A DNA stretch of 64,000 nucleotides from NCBI GenBank assembly GCA_023014485.1, contig JAJOZX010000942.1, forward strand, positions 548,501-612,500, written 5' to 3'. Below the pieces are notes generated by a model, which did not search any database, was not told where the DNA came from, and saw nothing but the letters and a program-made list of their open reading frames with translations. This document shows, piece by piece, positions 11,050 to 23,039 of the stretch. The position numbers and the translations under genes are program-made. How positions within the stretch are numbered: the stretch's first letter is position 1; the number at the start of each line of letters is the position of its first letter. This DNA comes from Bathynomus jamesi. Taxonomy: Eukaryota; Arthropoda; Malacostraca; Isopoda; Cirolanidae.

Positions 11050-11320
11050 TATATGGCAGTGTTGGTTCAGACAACTGCTGGAGCACAATGCCTTAGTTTT
11101 GTAATGTAGCAATGATTGTATTTGCATATTAAGTGTATGATAAGATTGCATTTGTATGTTGTATTGTATTATTAATATTTGTCATATAGACTATGGTCTG
11201 CCAATAAACCTTTTCATTTTCATTTTCATTCATTGAGTGGCTATGGATTGTGAATGATCCGTAATAAAGATGTTTTGTTTTGTTTTTTGTTTGTCTTTAG
11301 TTCTGAAACAACATTTTAAG
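11050..11320 (+). other. Possible retroelement 3' end with AATAAA and TTTTCA tail
   Basis: CCAATAAACC near 11200 is followed by about three TTTTCA units, as at some LINE/SINE 3' ends. Together with 5050-5191 it may be the sequence into which the Academ-like element inserted. No coding remnant recognised. Confidence 0.3.
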
Positions 11321-11516
11321 CTTGGACGTATCTAAAATGTCAAATAAATGGGTATAAAATAATAATAATAGTTCCGCATAAATTCCCACGACTGCTATGA
11401 CGCAATATACATACTGTAATGATGTTTACCTGGCAACTAATTTAGATGTTAATGTTGTCATGCTTCATATTCTGTATTTACTTATTTCTGACGTGGACAC
11501 CCTTTTTGTATCCGGG

Positions 11517-11567
<51 letters not shown>

Positions 11568-11977
11568 AAATGCGATCATTTTTCAAATTTTATTCCTTAA
11601 TACTTTTTATCATACATTCATAACTATTTTTATATATCAAGTGAATACTTGTTATATCTGGAAATGTTTTTGTTAGTATATAATTACTGGAATAACGTAT
11701 ACAGTTTTACAATAATTTTTGGTTTAAAATTAAAATTTATCTTTGGGTTTCTATAAAAACTTTGATATCGACAAGTTTTTGTACATTATTTGGACAAAAT
11801 GTTTGATTCACACTGATTATTCCAAGAATTTTGAATCATTCTAGAAATTTTAATTGTTACGTTACGAATTAATTCTAAGTAACTTCTTATGTTTTTTTTA
11901 AACTAGACTTAACCATTACTGAGGTCTTATCAATACAAAGGCTTTAAAGAAATTTAGTCACAGGTTTATATAAAATA

Positions 11978-11982
<5 letters not shown>
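11321..11982. other. No gene seen; microsatellite at 11517-11568
   Basis: AT-rich DNA with a compound (TA)n(TG)n array at 11517-11568. Open frames here are microsatellite artefacts. Confidence 0.5.
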
Positions 11983-12050
<68 letters not shown>

Positions 12051-12052
12051 AG
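11983..12052. repeat. (GA)n microsatellite
   Basis: About 35 GA units with one interruption near 12032. Confidence 0.9.
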
Positions 12053-12132
12053 TTAAAAAAGAATCTCAGTATATAGTATAAGTTTTATTAATGACAAAAG
12101 ATATAACAGAAATGTCATATATACAGGATATA

Positions 12133-13511
12133 CAGGGTGGGAGAAAAGTCTTTAAGGATTTTATATATACAAATAATTTGTTAATAATAAATAAATTCCA
12201 ATGATATCACTGCAGTATATGCGATACTTTTCAAAGCAACTGAACAAGGCTAGGAATGACCCGAGGCTAGAACAGGAAGGCCCTCCGCCTAAGCCCTAGT
12301 CAGGGCCATTTCAGTAAGGATGGAATACAGCAACGAAGAAAAAGTGTATCTTATATCGTGGGCTATTTCTTATAATAATTGTGAAGAAAGTTTGCGTTTA
12401 TTTTAGCAAAAATATAATAAACCCACCACCAAATGCAATCACTCTTCGATACTGGAAGCTCAAACTTTTGGAAACAGGGAGCTGATAAAAGATCGTCCAA
12501 GAAGCGGAATGCCAGTAACGACGACAGGAGACAACAACAAAGAAATGTCCTGGTCAGTTTTCAAGTCGATCCAACAACTTCTGCGAGAAAAGTCGCACAG
12601 GAATTGGGTATTTCCAAATTTTCAGTAGCAAAAATATTGAAATCACAGGGGTACCACAATTACAAACCCATTTACTCTCAGCTCATATACGACGATGATT
12701 CTGATAGACGGCTGCAGTTTGCTGAAATAATGTGACAAAAGTTCAACAGTGATCCAGATTTCCTTCGAAAGATCAAATTTTCTGATGAATGTGTCTTCAG
12801 TTAACGAGTAAAGGAAACAAACACGACGTTCACTCTTGGGCGAAAAAAATTCCCAAAATACGATTGGGTAAACCCATTAAAACGACTACAATAACAGTTT
12901 GGGCGTAGATTGGTTATTCAGGACTCGTTTCCTTTGACATATCGAGAGATACGATGGATGAAAAACGCTATTACCAGGTATTGAGAGACAAAGTTTTGCC
13001 ACAGTTTACTAATGGCGTGGGCAGGAATTGGTTTTATCAACATGATGGGACACCGCCACATTACTCTACAGCTGCCCGTGAGATTCTGGATACTAACCTT
13101 GAAGGAAGATGGCTTAGGCGGCGAGGGCCCATCGAGTGGCCAGCCAGATCACCTGATTTAACCCCATGTGATTTCTGGCTTTGGGCTTATTTGCGTGACA
13201 AACTCTACACTCCTGGTTTCATCTATCCAAATGTGAATACTCTTCGCTACAGAATAGATGAAGAACTAAAAAGGATCCCACTCGTTATGTTCAGAAGAAC
13301 AATGAAGAATTTCACAGAGAGAATTCACAAATGTATCATAGCGAATGGAGAATCCTTTGAAGATTAAATTACAATTTAACAAAATATTTGTATGAATAAA
13401 ATTCTTATAGGCTTTTTGTTTGATTTGTTTCGTCATTTGAACACTTATCCGTATAATGTTGTTAACTAAATAGTTGTATGTATAAAATCTTTAAAGACTT
13501 CTCCCACCTTG
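12133..13511 (+). mobile_element. Mariner-like element 2 (DD41D type), full length but decayed
   Basis: TIRs of about 30 bp share GGTGGGAGAA and AGTCTTTAA, flanked by TA (12131-12132, 13512-13513). At 1379 bp it has the normal size for a complete mariner, with one transposase gene on the plus strand. Confidence 0.9.
12320..13367 (+). pseudogene. DD41D mariner transposase, broken
   Basis: N-terminal helix-turn-helix remnant (RKVAQELGISKFSVAKILK; 12433-12735), then TGA at 12733-12735. The first catalytic Asp is in IKFSDECVF near 12780, followed by stops and shifts. From 12954 the frame is open again: WFYQHDGTPPHY (second Asp) and ARSPDLTPCDFWLWAYL (third Asp), with 41 residues between, then a C-terminal tail ending GESFED. 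All three acids survive, but at least one stop and one shift disable the gene. Confidence 0.85.
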
Positions 13512-13785
13512 TATATAAACTAAAGTCTACTGTGACATGTTTACAGTGAGGATTCCGAACTTTTTTACCGAACTGATAACAAAAACGATAATCAATTAGT
13601 ATTAATTAAGCATAGCATGTCAGTGTAAACAAATTTCAAAGAGTCACTGAACAAAGTTACTAAACAAAATAATACTGAAAAAAAATACGAAAGCATCAGT
13701 GTGGGAAACATCAGTAGAGAGGGGGGACAGAGGTGACAAACTTCAGTGCTCATTTTAATGCTGAGGTTTATGTGTCCATGTAGTG

Positions 13786-13809
13786 TATATATATATATAT
13801 ATATATATA
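13786..13809. repeat. (TA)n microsatellite
   Basis: Twelve TA units. Confidence 0.9.
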
Positions 13810-14009
13810 CATACAACGTTTAATTAGTAAAAAATATTGTTTCTTAAGTTACCCGCCGTGGGTGAAGAATGTTGTTTCACTTCTTTTCATAGGTAAATTT
13901 ATGAATATTCGTTAGATTCGTGTGATCTTTCTTGAGGATTAACGTAAGACGTCCGTCGGATGAATGACTACCAAGTCAGTCTTCCGCGTAACACGGATAA
14001 TAATAATAT

Positions 14010-14215
14010 TTGGGATTGTTTAACATCTTCCTAACATCTAAGATTATCATATGACGGGGGCGGGGGACCTACAGCTTTTATACGCGAAGTCAGAACCATC
14101 TACCGGTCTGTACATCATCTAAATACAGATGATGGTGACCCATCCAACGAATGAACACACCCAACGTCGCTTAGTCTTGCTGACAGTAACCTACATACAG
14201 CGATGAGTGATGGTT
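14010..14215 (-). repeat. 5S rRNA-derived SINE, decayed copy
   Basis: On the minus strand, a 5S-like head (ACTAAGCGACGTTGGGT, GGATGGGTCACC) is followed by the body ending GCTGTAGGTC...CCGTCATATGA...TTAAACAATCCCAA. Body and tail match the copy at 60.1 kb. The 5S match resembles the internal control region, so it was probably Pol III-transcribed. Confidence 0.7.
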
Positions 14216-14449
14216 CCTGACATTACCTTCATACAAAAAATTCCACAGTATTAAAATGTGGGTTACAAACAGGAGTATTTTTTTAAATTACTTTTATTTA
14301 TTTCTGTTTAGGATTTTGTTTTTGGAGTGATTTCCTGATTTTTAAGTCTGCGTTTTTTTTTTTAGAATACGTTGAAATTAAAATTTTATTTAAAAAAAAT
14401 AAATTTTTGGAATAATTGAGATATAAATTGTAGATTTAAAGAAAGTAAA
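14216..14449. other. No gene seen; AT-rich spacer
   Basis: Contains T-runs and A-runs only. Confidence 0.4.
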
Positions 14450-15510
14450 TTGGGAATCCCATTGGATGCAGAACTGAAACAAGGAAATTCAAACTAGAGA
14501 AAAAAAACTATGCAAAATAGAAATGGGCTTAAAACAATCATTCATCTACAAGACAAAAGAGGAGGAAAACGAGGTAGCAGAAAACAAAAAAATTACCGCA
14601 AATACTTTAGCATGCTTGCGAAAAAAAAATGCAATGTAAAGAGACTATTGGTCCGTTAAAAGATGGGAGCGACCGAATACGCAAGTGACCAGAAAAAATT
14701 GGCAAACTGTTTAAGAAACAATTTAACTGTGTTTAGCACCCCTAAGTCCAAGAAGAAAGTAGAAAATCTAGATGAATTCTTTGGCATAGATATAAATCAA
14801 CCAAGAACAAGTTCGGACACAAATCTATTACTGGATTTAGAAGTCTTGGAAGGAGACGTAATAGTGGCTCTATCACAAATACAAGAAAGGTCAGCACCAG
14901 GTCCAGACACATGGAATGACTGAAGAAGTGTAGAGAGTATTGCCAAGCCACTATACTTACTATGGGGAAAATAACTCGCGCAGGACAAATTCAATTTCCA
15001 TTAAAGAACGCCAGCATTACTCCCTTATTCAAAAGAGGTAACAGAGCAATGCCTAGAAACTATCAGACAGTACTTCTCACCTCCCACTGTATAAAGTGCT
15101 TCGAACATGTAATTAGAGGCAAAATTGTCATCGGATGCAGAATTCAGAGAACACTATACCTAATCTTAGAAATGAAATAGAAGCACACTGGAAAGAGAGA
15201 AGAGGCAGATTCTGACTGTCCAAATTGCTGTGGAACAGGGGGCCATGAAAACGAGTATCGAAAATCCCTCCGAATAAGAGACCCAAAACTTTTTAATGTA
15301 CTGCCAAAGGAACTAAAGAACCTCCAACACACCAACCTGACTAATTTCAAGAACCAACTGAACAGGTTCCTGTGCAAAGTCCCTAACCAGCCATGCGTTG
15401 CTGGCTACGAGGGCAGGAGGAGAGAGGAAACTGATTCTCTACACCACCAAATCCTGCATGTAAGGAGGGATGCTACAGAGAGGTCTACTGCAGGTCGATC
15501 ATGAACCGTC
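14450..15510 (+). pseudogene. LINE-D: non-LTR retrotransposon fragments with internal deletion
   Basis: RT N-terminal motifs are visible (SQIQERSAPGPD at 14877-14912; FPLKNASITPLFKRGNRAMPRNYQ at 14995-15066; C-I-K-C-F-E-H-V). The palm with the catalytic acids is missing, and the C-terminal end follows directly: RDPKLFNVLPKELKN, FKNQLNRFLCKVPNQP and GYEGRRREETDSLHH. The C-terminus is laid out like LINE-A but clearly differs in sequence, so it is a separate family. Confidence 0.65.
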
Positions 15511-15534
15511 GTTCCAAACCATTATAAGATAATA

Positions 15535-16707
15535 TACCATATGTCCCACAAAAAAGTACACCCAACTTTAGATTGTACTAACTCCTCCAAAAATTGAGAT
15601 ATTTTGGATCTGTTTGTTTGATTTAATATAGCAAATTATTCTTTGTTAACGTTCAAAATTTATTCATGTTTAAACGATTTAGTGTTTAAGCATCTGCTTT
15701 TAACTGAAGGGTACAGCAAAATGGGTTGCGCTGAATGATCATTTCTCCCAGCCAGATAGCTCCTCTTGCTTTAACCAACGTGCTACTTTTTACGTCGAAG
15801 GATATTGCAAATATTTTTTTTAAATAATTCGAACTTTTGTATCTAAGATACGAGTCATACATATAAATGAAGAATCTGAATTACTAAATTTATAAATAAC
15901 TTTGAAACCCTTATCAAGCAGTTTACACGAAGGCAGCGCGTTCTCATAGTCACAACTTATCTGCAAACTAAAAGCTTAAAACAAGTTCAGAATACCTTCG
16001 AACTGTAATTTCCCGATAGAGCTTCTCCAACTAAACATACAATTTTGAAGTGTTCGGAAATACAAAGAAGAAGGAACGGTCCTCAATTTGAACAAAGGAC
16101 GTTCAGGCCATCCGAAGACGGCAAGAACAGACGAGAACATTCAGCATTCAGCCCTGACTTGACCCCGTGTGACTACTTTTTATGGGGTCATTTGAAAAAT
16201 AGAGTATTTGCATCCCAACCTATCAATTTAGATGATTTGAGGACTCGCATCACAGCTGAAATCAACTTTTAAAAGACAATCCAGATCTTATCAAAAGAGT
16301 GATGGGGGAAGATGAGAGCTCGACTCCAGATTTGTATCGATAGGAATGGCGGTCATGTTGAAAGAAAACGAAACTAAGCATAACTTTTGCAATAAGGAAT
16401 AAAGAAAAATCTGCTTTGTATCTTATTAAAATTATGTTAAAGTATCTATTATTATGTATTTGTCTTTTCATTACATCGATAGCACGCACATTATTTTTTC
16501 ATTGACCAATTTTGCGCAATCCATTTTGTTGTACCCTTCAGTTAAAAGCAGATGCTTAAACACTAAATCGTTTAAACATGAATAAATTTTGAACGTTAAC
16601 AAAGAATAATTTGCTATATTAAATCAAACAAACAGATCCAAAATATCTCAATTTTTAGAGTTAGTACAATCTAAAGTTGGGTGTACTTTTTTGTGGGACA
16701 TATGGTA
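15535..16707. mobile_element. Tc1/mariner-type transposon with ~195-bp TIRs
   Basis: Near-perfect inverted arms 15535-15731 and 16514-16707 begin TACCATATGTCCCACAAAAA and are flanked by TA (15533-15534, 16708-16709). The centre holds only the C-terminal transposase end (FSPDLTPCDYFLWGHLKNRV; 16147-16206). This is a deletion derivative, insertional in LINE-D flank. Confidence 0.85.
16045..16272 (+). pseudogene. Transposase C-terminal remnant
   Basis: FSPDLTPCDYFLWGHLKNRVF keeps the third catalytic Asp block of Tc1/mariner transposases; most of the protein upstream is deleted. It ends with a stop shortly after AEINF. Confidence 0.7.
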
Positions 16708-16923
16708 TATAATCTTTCGTTGTTGTTTTCTGAGAAACAAGTTTCGTCTGTCTTTTACTTATATTCCTGAGCTATTAAAGTGAGTGTTGTACCCGGTGAC
16801 ATTACCATATAAAAGCAAATTGATGTCTTCATCCAAGGATAAATGAATAAAACAATTTGATTTATTAAAAAAAAAAACAAAATAGTAATTTAGTTAAAGA
16901 TTATCGTGTGTATTATCTAAACG

Positions 16924-16924
<1 letters not shown>

Positions 16925-16966
<42 letters not shown>
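16925..16966. repeat. (TA)n microsatellite
   Basis: Left flank of the hammerhead inverted unit. Confidence 0.9.
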
Positions 16967-16967
<1 letters not shown>

Positions 16968-17033
16968 GGAATGAATTTCACACTTAAACACGTGAAATAA
17001 ATGAATGATGCAAACCCATAAGGAAAAACAATT

Positions 17034-17079
17034 ATTCCAAGGCCTTTCGTGTATTCAGCAATACACCTCGTCAGGGAAT
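17034..17079 (-). ncRNA. Hammerhead ribozyme, minimal type I
   Basis: Minus strand in order: stem I ATTCC, core CTGACGAG, stem II GTGTA/TACAC, core GAAA, short palindromic stem III region GGCCTT, closing stem I strand GGAAT. All core bases are present. Predicted cleavage lies just before GGAAT. Such minimal ribozymes are known from Penelope-like elements. Confidence 0.75.
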
Positions 17080-17083
17080 GACG

Positions 17084-17129
17084 TTTCCCTAACGAGGTGT
17101 ATTGCTGAATACACGAAAGACCTTGGAAT
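17084..17129 (+). ncRNA. Hammerhead ribozyme, core-mutated copy
   Basis: Same layout as its inverted partner, but the core reads CTAACGA instead of CTGACGA and stem III reads GACCTT. Likely inactive. Confidence 0.65.
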
Positions 17130-17151
17130 AATTTTTTCCTTGTGGGTTTGC

Positions 17152-17152
<1 letters not shown>

Positions 17153-17188
<36 letters not shown>
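17153..17188. repeat. (TA)n microsatellite
   Basis: Right flank of the hammerhead unit. Confidence 0.9.
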
Positions 17189-17191
<3 letters not shown>

Positions 17192-18145
17192 TGTGCTGGT
17201 CTAAACACTTGCATCTTACCACTAACTAGAAAAATTAAATTTAATGCCTCTTTTCGGTAACATTTTTCGGTCCACCCTGTATATAAATATATGATCTTTA
17301 AAAAGTAACAAGTAAATTGAAAATACTCGGAAAGATTGTTTTCGATTTCATTTGTGCATGAGTTAAATCAATATTAAATACTACATGTGTTAAATTTTAC
17401 ACACACAATATATATATATATATATATCTTCTGAGCTTTATTGAGTCATTCATTTCTAAATGAATTACTTTACGCGGAGAGAGAGAGAGAGAGAGAGATC
17501 TGAATCATGACTTTTGTAATTCGTTTCCCAGTATTTTGGCTGTAGGGTACACTGAATTAAAAAGAAATATGTATTATTTCGAATGTCTCCGTGTATTATT
17601 AGAATGCATATCTACCTGACTGAACTCAGCTTTTAAAATTTCCTTGAATTCAGCTCTGAAAGTTCGTGGTACGGCGAAGGTACTTTTTTTTTTACCGGAT
17701 CTCATTCACCCTTCATTCATGACTGAAAAGAAAAAAAAAATATTAACTAACTAGCCAACTAGTCACAAATTCTAGTGAAGTACTCGCTAGCTTTACTCGA
17801 GTGACGCGCGTTTCAGTGTGATAATTTTTCAATGCATGATTGCTTGTGCGCGCGCAGCCTCATCATCGTGTTTTGTATGAATAGTGGTTGGTGCCTTGGC
17901 GAAACTTAAGACTTTGAATCTTTATATCGCGTCATTACAAAACGAGTTTTGCTTGTCCTTAATTTCGCTTAAGTAGAGAGAGAGAGAGGACCAGTTCGTT
18001 CTCATTTGAGTTATAAGTAACAACGTGTATACAACAAGTTTGCGTTTACTAGGATACTTACGTGTAGTTTGTAAGCAGTTTCCGACGAGAGATTTATAAA
18101 TGCAATCAGATTGACTAACTATAGTCGCACATTATTATATACTCG
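17189..18145. other. No gene seen; short microsatellites
   Basis: (TA)n at 17409-17427, (GA)n at 17478-17499 and 17975-17990. A GC-richer patch near 17800-17900 has no supported frame. Confidence 0.45.
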
Positions 18146-18863
18146 TGATATATATATATATATTATATATATATATATTATATATATAAGTGAACTTTTA
18201 TATATTTTAGATATAAATAATATAAAGTGATATTGTGATACATACATATACAGTATATGTACAGTTGTATTTTCAGTGTTCTTGAAAAGGATTTTTGAAC
18301 GAAATAAGAGATAAGAAAATAGAAAATAATAATAAGTAATAAAATAATGGTGAATAACTCTCACAAGATTTGAATAAAAATATACTTAAAAAATGTTTTC
18401 ATGAAATGCATTTAATTTCAAGTTCTCAGTAAGTCATTTCAAGTAAGTATACTGAATTCAATAATATATATATAGTTTGACACATAATGCTTATATTTTG
18501 TTCTGCTTTGGCCTAATTGTCGGGTATTGCATGCCAAGAAACGAATATAGTTTTTGTATTTACAAATATATTGATGTTATGCCATGAGTTTTCACTGCAG
18601 TTACAAACAACTTTTTGGCCACTGATTTCACCCGAATAAATAAGTAGTAATTCTTTTGTTTTTAATTCTCATTTTTCAAGAATACATAAATACGTAATTT
18701 GGTCAATTGTTCTCGTGTACTCAATTAGTCATTGTGAAAAATTCTGAGAAGTATCGCAATCACCTTTGAAATAAGAGTTTCTTAAAATTTTGCCTCGTTC
18801 TGAAGAGGTCAAATGCATTTCCGTTGAAATTTAACTTTGAAATTTCTAAACAAATTCATGTCG

Positions 18864-18915
<52 letters not shown>

Positions 18916-19338
18916 CTAGTCTGCATGCAGTTACTGCACGAAAGGTTGCCAAACAATACTTCGTCGTTTGTAAATAAATATTTAAATATATCGCAGATTA
19001 CTGTGTAACATTGACCTTTCTTAAAATTGTTTCCACAAAATAATAAGTTTTAGAAGTTATTTTAATGTAAAAATGGTTAAGACCATTTTTATTCATCACT
19101 GATCATTTGTAAGAGGTTTCCATGGTTACGTCTCGAATAACAAAATTCTGCGGGGAATTCACTTCATATTTTGATCATTCTTTTTGCTAGATAGTTACTA
19201 TTTTTGTCTGTTTAAATATTATAATATATATTATACCTTGAAATAGGCAAGATACTCACAGAAATGTATCGTTGATATACAATACAAGATACTCAAGCTG
19301 TCAGTACCGGCGATGCATGACACATCTTACCTGATTCA

Positions 19339-19369
<31 letters not shown>

Positions 19370-19372
19370 CAC
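18146..19372. other. No gene seen; AT-rich with several (TA)n arrays
   Basis: (TA)n arrays near 18148-18188, 18868-18908 and 19341-19370. Nothing else recognisable. Confidence 0.45.
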
Positions 19373-19546
19373 TAGCTGAGGTACCCGGCGTTGCCAGGGA
19401 TAAATTTCACATTAGATCCCCAGTTTAATCGGGTCATCCCATAAGTGGTTTCATCCCATAAGAGGTTCCCGTGCCAAATTTGGTAGCTCTAGGTCAAACG
19501 GTTTGCGCTTGCATAAAGGACAAACAAACAAACAGACAGGCGAAAT
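19373..19546 (+). repeat. Small dispersed repeat starting CTAGCTGAGGTACCCGG
   Basis: Starts TAGCTGAGGTACCCGGCGTT and ends AAAGGACAAACAAACAAAC, with (TA)n on both sides. I recall this start/end pair from small interspersed repeats in several arthropod genomes. No coding potential. Confidence 0.45.
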
Positions 19547-19718
19547 ATATATATATATATATATACTTGTTATCAAAATAAATTAATAGGCTAATAAATA
19601 TGTTATATTTATATATTTATTGCTTATATTTATATATTTATTGCCCCAGTGCTTTGAAGCAATGATGAACGATGATTTTTATACGAAATGAATTGAGAGT
19701 TTAAAATAACAAGTTTAA

Positions 19719-19995
19719 GCGCCCTGTAGCTCCGTGGTTACGGTGTCGGGTTTTGAGCGATAAAGCTCTGAGTTTGCTCATGGCATTGGGGTGGGGGTTG
19801 GGCCGGCCAATCACCCTGTTTCTGCTCGCGCTCAGGTGATTCTTGGGAAGCAATGACCCACGCATAGTGACGAAATGAGTTTCCTGGATTTTTACCTAAC
19901 ACCAAAATTTCCACCCATAATCTTCGCTTTGGGCAAGTTACTAAGCAAATTTCCACCCCGAGACATTGTACATATTTTAAGAAAATGTGTGTCAC
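19719..19995 (+). repeat. tRNA-derived SINE, family 2
   Basis: Head GCGCCCTGTAGCTCCGTGG carries a box A-like element; the box B position (GAGTTTGCTCATGGCAT) is decayed. Body includes GGGCCGGCCAATCACC. The same family is inverted at 61.6 kb (GCGCCCGGTAGCTCAGTGG...TGGCATTGG). Confidence 0.6.
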
Positions 19996-20205
19996 TGTTG
20001 GGCAACCTCCTACAATTTTATTTCTAAATGCTCATCAGTATTTAAATTAAATAAATAATGAAGTTAAATAATGATGTATCGTGTATCAATGATAATAATT
20101 TGATGTAAGATATTGTCGAACTGTTTATCGACGATACACGAAAGAGAATATGATAATGTATTAATGATACCGGATCAAAGATATATCATTGATGTTGCCC
20201 GTCTC

Positions 20206-20208
<3 letters not shown>

Positions 20209-20267
<59 letters not shown>

Positions 20268-20392
20268 TATATATAAATTATTTCACGAAAGTAACACGTG
20301 AATAATATTTATGATGAATATTTATGATGACTAATATTTATGATGAATATATATATATATATATATATAATATATATATATAATATATATAT
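20209..20392. repeat. (TA)n arrays with a Penelope-type fragment
   Basis: Long (TA)n at 20209-20276 and 20347-20392. Between them TTATTTCACGAAAGTAACAC (20279-20300) matches the left edge of the second hammerhead unit at 54.2 kb. Confidence 0.6.
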
Positions 20393-20597
20393 ACCGTATT
20401 TCCCGGCGTATAACGCGCACTTTTTTCTCCCAAAATACTCCAAAAATCACCCTGCGTTAAAATTAACTCGTTAAAATTGTACATGTGAAGTGAGGTAGGA
20501 GGTATATTTTTCCTAAATTCTTATTTTCCTAAATTTTCTCTTCAAAATGATTTTCTCTTCAAAATTAGGGTGCGCCTTATACGCCGGGAAATACGGT
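20393..20597. mobile_element. MITE with TIR ACCGTATTTCCCGGCGTATA
   Basis: 205 bp; both ends carry ACCGTATTTCCCGGCGTATA inverted, with little between. Flanked by (TA)n. I recall similar termini from widespread DNA-transposon MITEs, but the superfamily is not determined here. Confidence 0.75.
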
Positions 20598-20774
20598 GTA
20601 TATATATATATATGTATACATCAAAGCCAATAAAAGGTTTTTATTATATGTTTTTGCAGGTGAATGAATCGTGTTCTTGTAATATCGTACTCAATAAACT
20701 TAAACACTGACACTCTCTCTCTCTCTCTCTCCATATATATATATATTATATATATATATATATATATACACACA

Positions 20775-21143
20775 CAGTGGTCGAATTGTAAAATTTTAAC
20801 AAGGCGGATGGTGGTGAGGGTGGGTAGGGTATTATTTTAATAATAATAATGCTAATAATCTATTTCCTATTTATATAATATTTTCTCGCCAAGTACACTG
20901 CTGCACAGTTTTAAAGTTTTACGATCTCCTTTAATAACTCGACATAGACCATAATTTATTTTGATGACAATGACATGATCGAGACATGATCGAGTCATGC
21001 AATTCTTTTTCTTATTTTCTCGGAATTTTTTCTATCATTTTTAGGTTGTTGCTAAAGCGTATTTTGTTTAGATAACAAGGGGATGGTTATTTGATTTTGA
21101 GTTAACAAGGGGGGGGGGTTATCCCCCCTCAATTCGAGCACTG
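20775..21143. mobile_element. hAT-like MITE with TIR CAGTG(G/C)TCGAATTG
   Basis: Ends CAGTGGTCGAATTG and CAATTCGAGCACTG are inverted repeats. No exact 8-bp TSD found. G-run at about 21111-21119. It abuts the LINE-A copy 2 tail. Confidence 0.55.
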
Positions 21144-22980
21144 TATAGATATATACTGTATACACCTTCCTTTCAACGTTTCAAATGTTCCCTGCGATGA
21201 TTCTTCATTTCACGAAGGTCGAGCTTGTCGCCCCTCCTCTCGAGTTCGCCTGGTGAAGCAGTGAGTTGGTTTCTTGTACTCTCCACCTCACATAGCCAAG
21301 TACGCCCGGCTCATCGGGGATTGTTCTGAGCCAGGTGTCTAATCTTCTTTGAAGATGTCCACCGCAACACCACTCGTGTTCCTGAGGTCTTTGTGCAGCT
21401 GATTAAACAGTTTTGGTCCTTTCACAACAAAACTATTTTTTTCAGGGTTAGGATGTTCCCTGTCAGGCCTTTAATTTGGGAACACGATACATTCTTCCTT
21501 TTCTACTTTCCACCGTTGTTTGGGGAGTTGCGGGGTTCAGAGTAAGATTAGGGACTAGTTTCTCCATTATTTTCCAAGTGTAAATAATGGTGTGTGTGTC
21601 TCTTCTCCTTTCCAGTGAATATAGGTTTAGTTCGCGTAACCTTTCCTAGTAATTTAGTTCTTTGCACTCATTGATCTTGGCTGTGAAGCTTCTCTGAATC
21701 CCTTCTAGCTGTCTAATGTCTTCTTTTTTATATGGGAATGTTAGGACCGAGCAGTATTCCAATTTGGGTATGATCAATGTTTTCCTGTCGAGGAATCATT
21801 ACATTCCTATCCCTTCGTTTAAAGGTTCTCAGTACCTGCCCCGTTATTCTCTTTGCTCTGTTTACTGCTATCTTATTTTGTGTTTCAAATTTCGCATCAT
21901 CAGTCATTACAATCCCTAAATCTTTTGTTTTAGAATTTCTCTGAATTTCCTGTCCATTTGTGGTATAATATTCTACGGATTTTAGGTCTTCTCTTTTTCC
22001 GTACCGTAACAGCTGAAATTTCTCAGTGTTAAACTTCATATTGTTGTCTTCCGTCCATTTGTAGATTCTGTTCATGTCAGTTTGTAGAGATCCTATATCT
22101 TCTGGATTTCTTATTTTTCTACTGATCTTTGTGTCATCGGCAAAGGATGTTACTGTGCTGTCTCTGGTAACTTCCTCATCTATGTCAGTTAGCATGATTA
22201 TGAAGAGTAGTGGAGCTAATAGTGTTCCTTGTGGTACTGAGCTGAGGACCTCTGATTCTGATGAAGATACTCCTTGTACTGTAACGACTTGCCGCCGCTT
22301 ACTAAGGAAATTATGAAATTATATATCCATTTCCCTACTTTTCCTGTTATTCCCATATATTTCAGTTTATGTATTATGATTCCATGGTTACACTTGTCGA
22401 ACGCTTTGGCAAAGTCTGTGTATAGTACATCATAATTTTCATTACTTTAAAGTGCACCAATAATGTTGTTGTAGTGTTCCATTAGTTGTGATAGGCATGA
22501 TCTGCCTGACCGAAACCCATGCTAGTTATCATTTAATTTTTTCTGAGTTTCCCAAAAGTCATAGATTTTCTGTCTAACTATTCTTTCAAATATTTTAGTG
22601 AGATGAGATGTAAGCGACACTGGCCTATAGTTTTTGGCCTCGGATCGATCTCCTCCTTTATATATTAGGACTATGTTCGCGCTCTTCAGGATGCCCGATA
22701 TTTCTCCCGTGTCTAGTGATCGTCTCCATATCCAATATAAGTACTCAGCGATTGCATTCTTGCAGTTTTTGATCAGTGTGGCATTCCATTTATCCGGTCC
22801 TGCCGCTGAGTGTGCTTTTAGTTTCCCTATAGCTTGTGTAATATCATTTGTCGTAAAGTCGAAGTCCGTTATACTTTTCCCTCGTAGTTTTTCTTCAAAG
22901 AACGCGTTTCTATCGCATATATCAGTTTGTCAGTTTTTGGAATACTGAAAAATGATTCGTACTGAGCTCTTAATATTTCA
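21144..22980 (-). pseudogene. LINE-A copy 2: RT and C-terminus
   Basis: Reading the minus strand from 22970: SAAGPDKWNATLIKN, RPVSLTSHLTKIF, HGFRSGRSCLSQL, YTDFAKAFDK, catalytic SFADDTKISRK (about 22115-22150), LVMTDDAKFET-type block, then the C-terminal KLFNQLHK...DEPGV segment and the tail toward 21170. Several stops and shifts. It is 5'-truncated before the endonuclease; the 5' edge meets (TA)n(GA)n at 22981. Short TA runs follow its 3' end, consistent with the TA-type tail. Confidence 0.8.
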
Positions 22981-23039
22981 GATATATATATATATATATT
23001 AGAGAGAGAGAGATATTCTATATAAAATTAAATTGATCT
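22981..23039. repeat. (TA)n(GA)n microsatellite
   Basis: At the 5' edge of LINE-A copy 2; the same order occurs at the 5' edge of copy 4 (43.35-43.44 kb). Confidence 0.85.

Larger units (their letters stand above)
16969..17152. mobile_element. Inverted hammerhead-ribozyme unit 1 (Penelope-derived)
   Basis: Two arms in opposite orientation, each running from a GCAAACCCA(T/C)AAGG end to a central hammerhead, with (TA)n on both sides. No coding sequence. Sequence shared with the Penelope-like element at 35.1-36.0 kb. Confidence 0.75.
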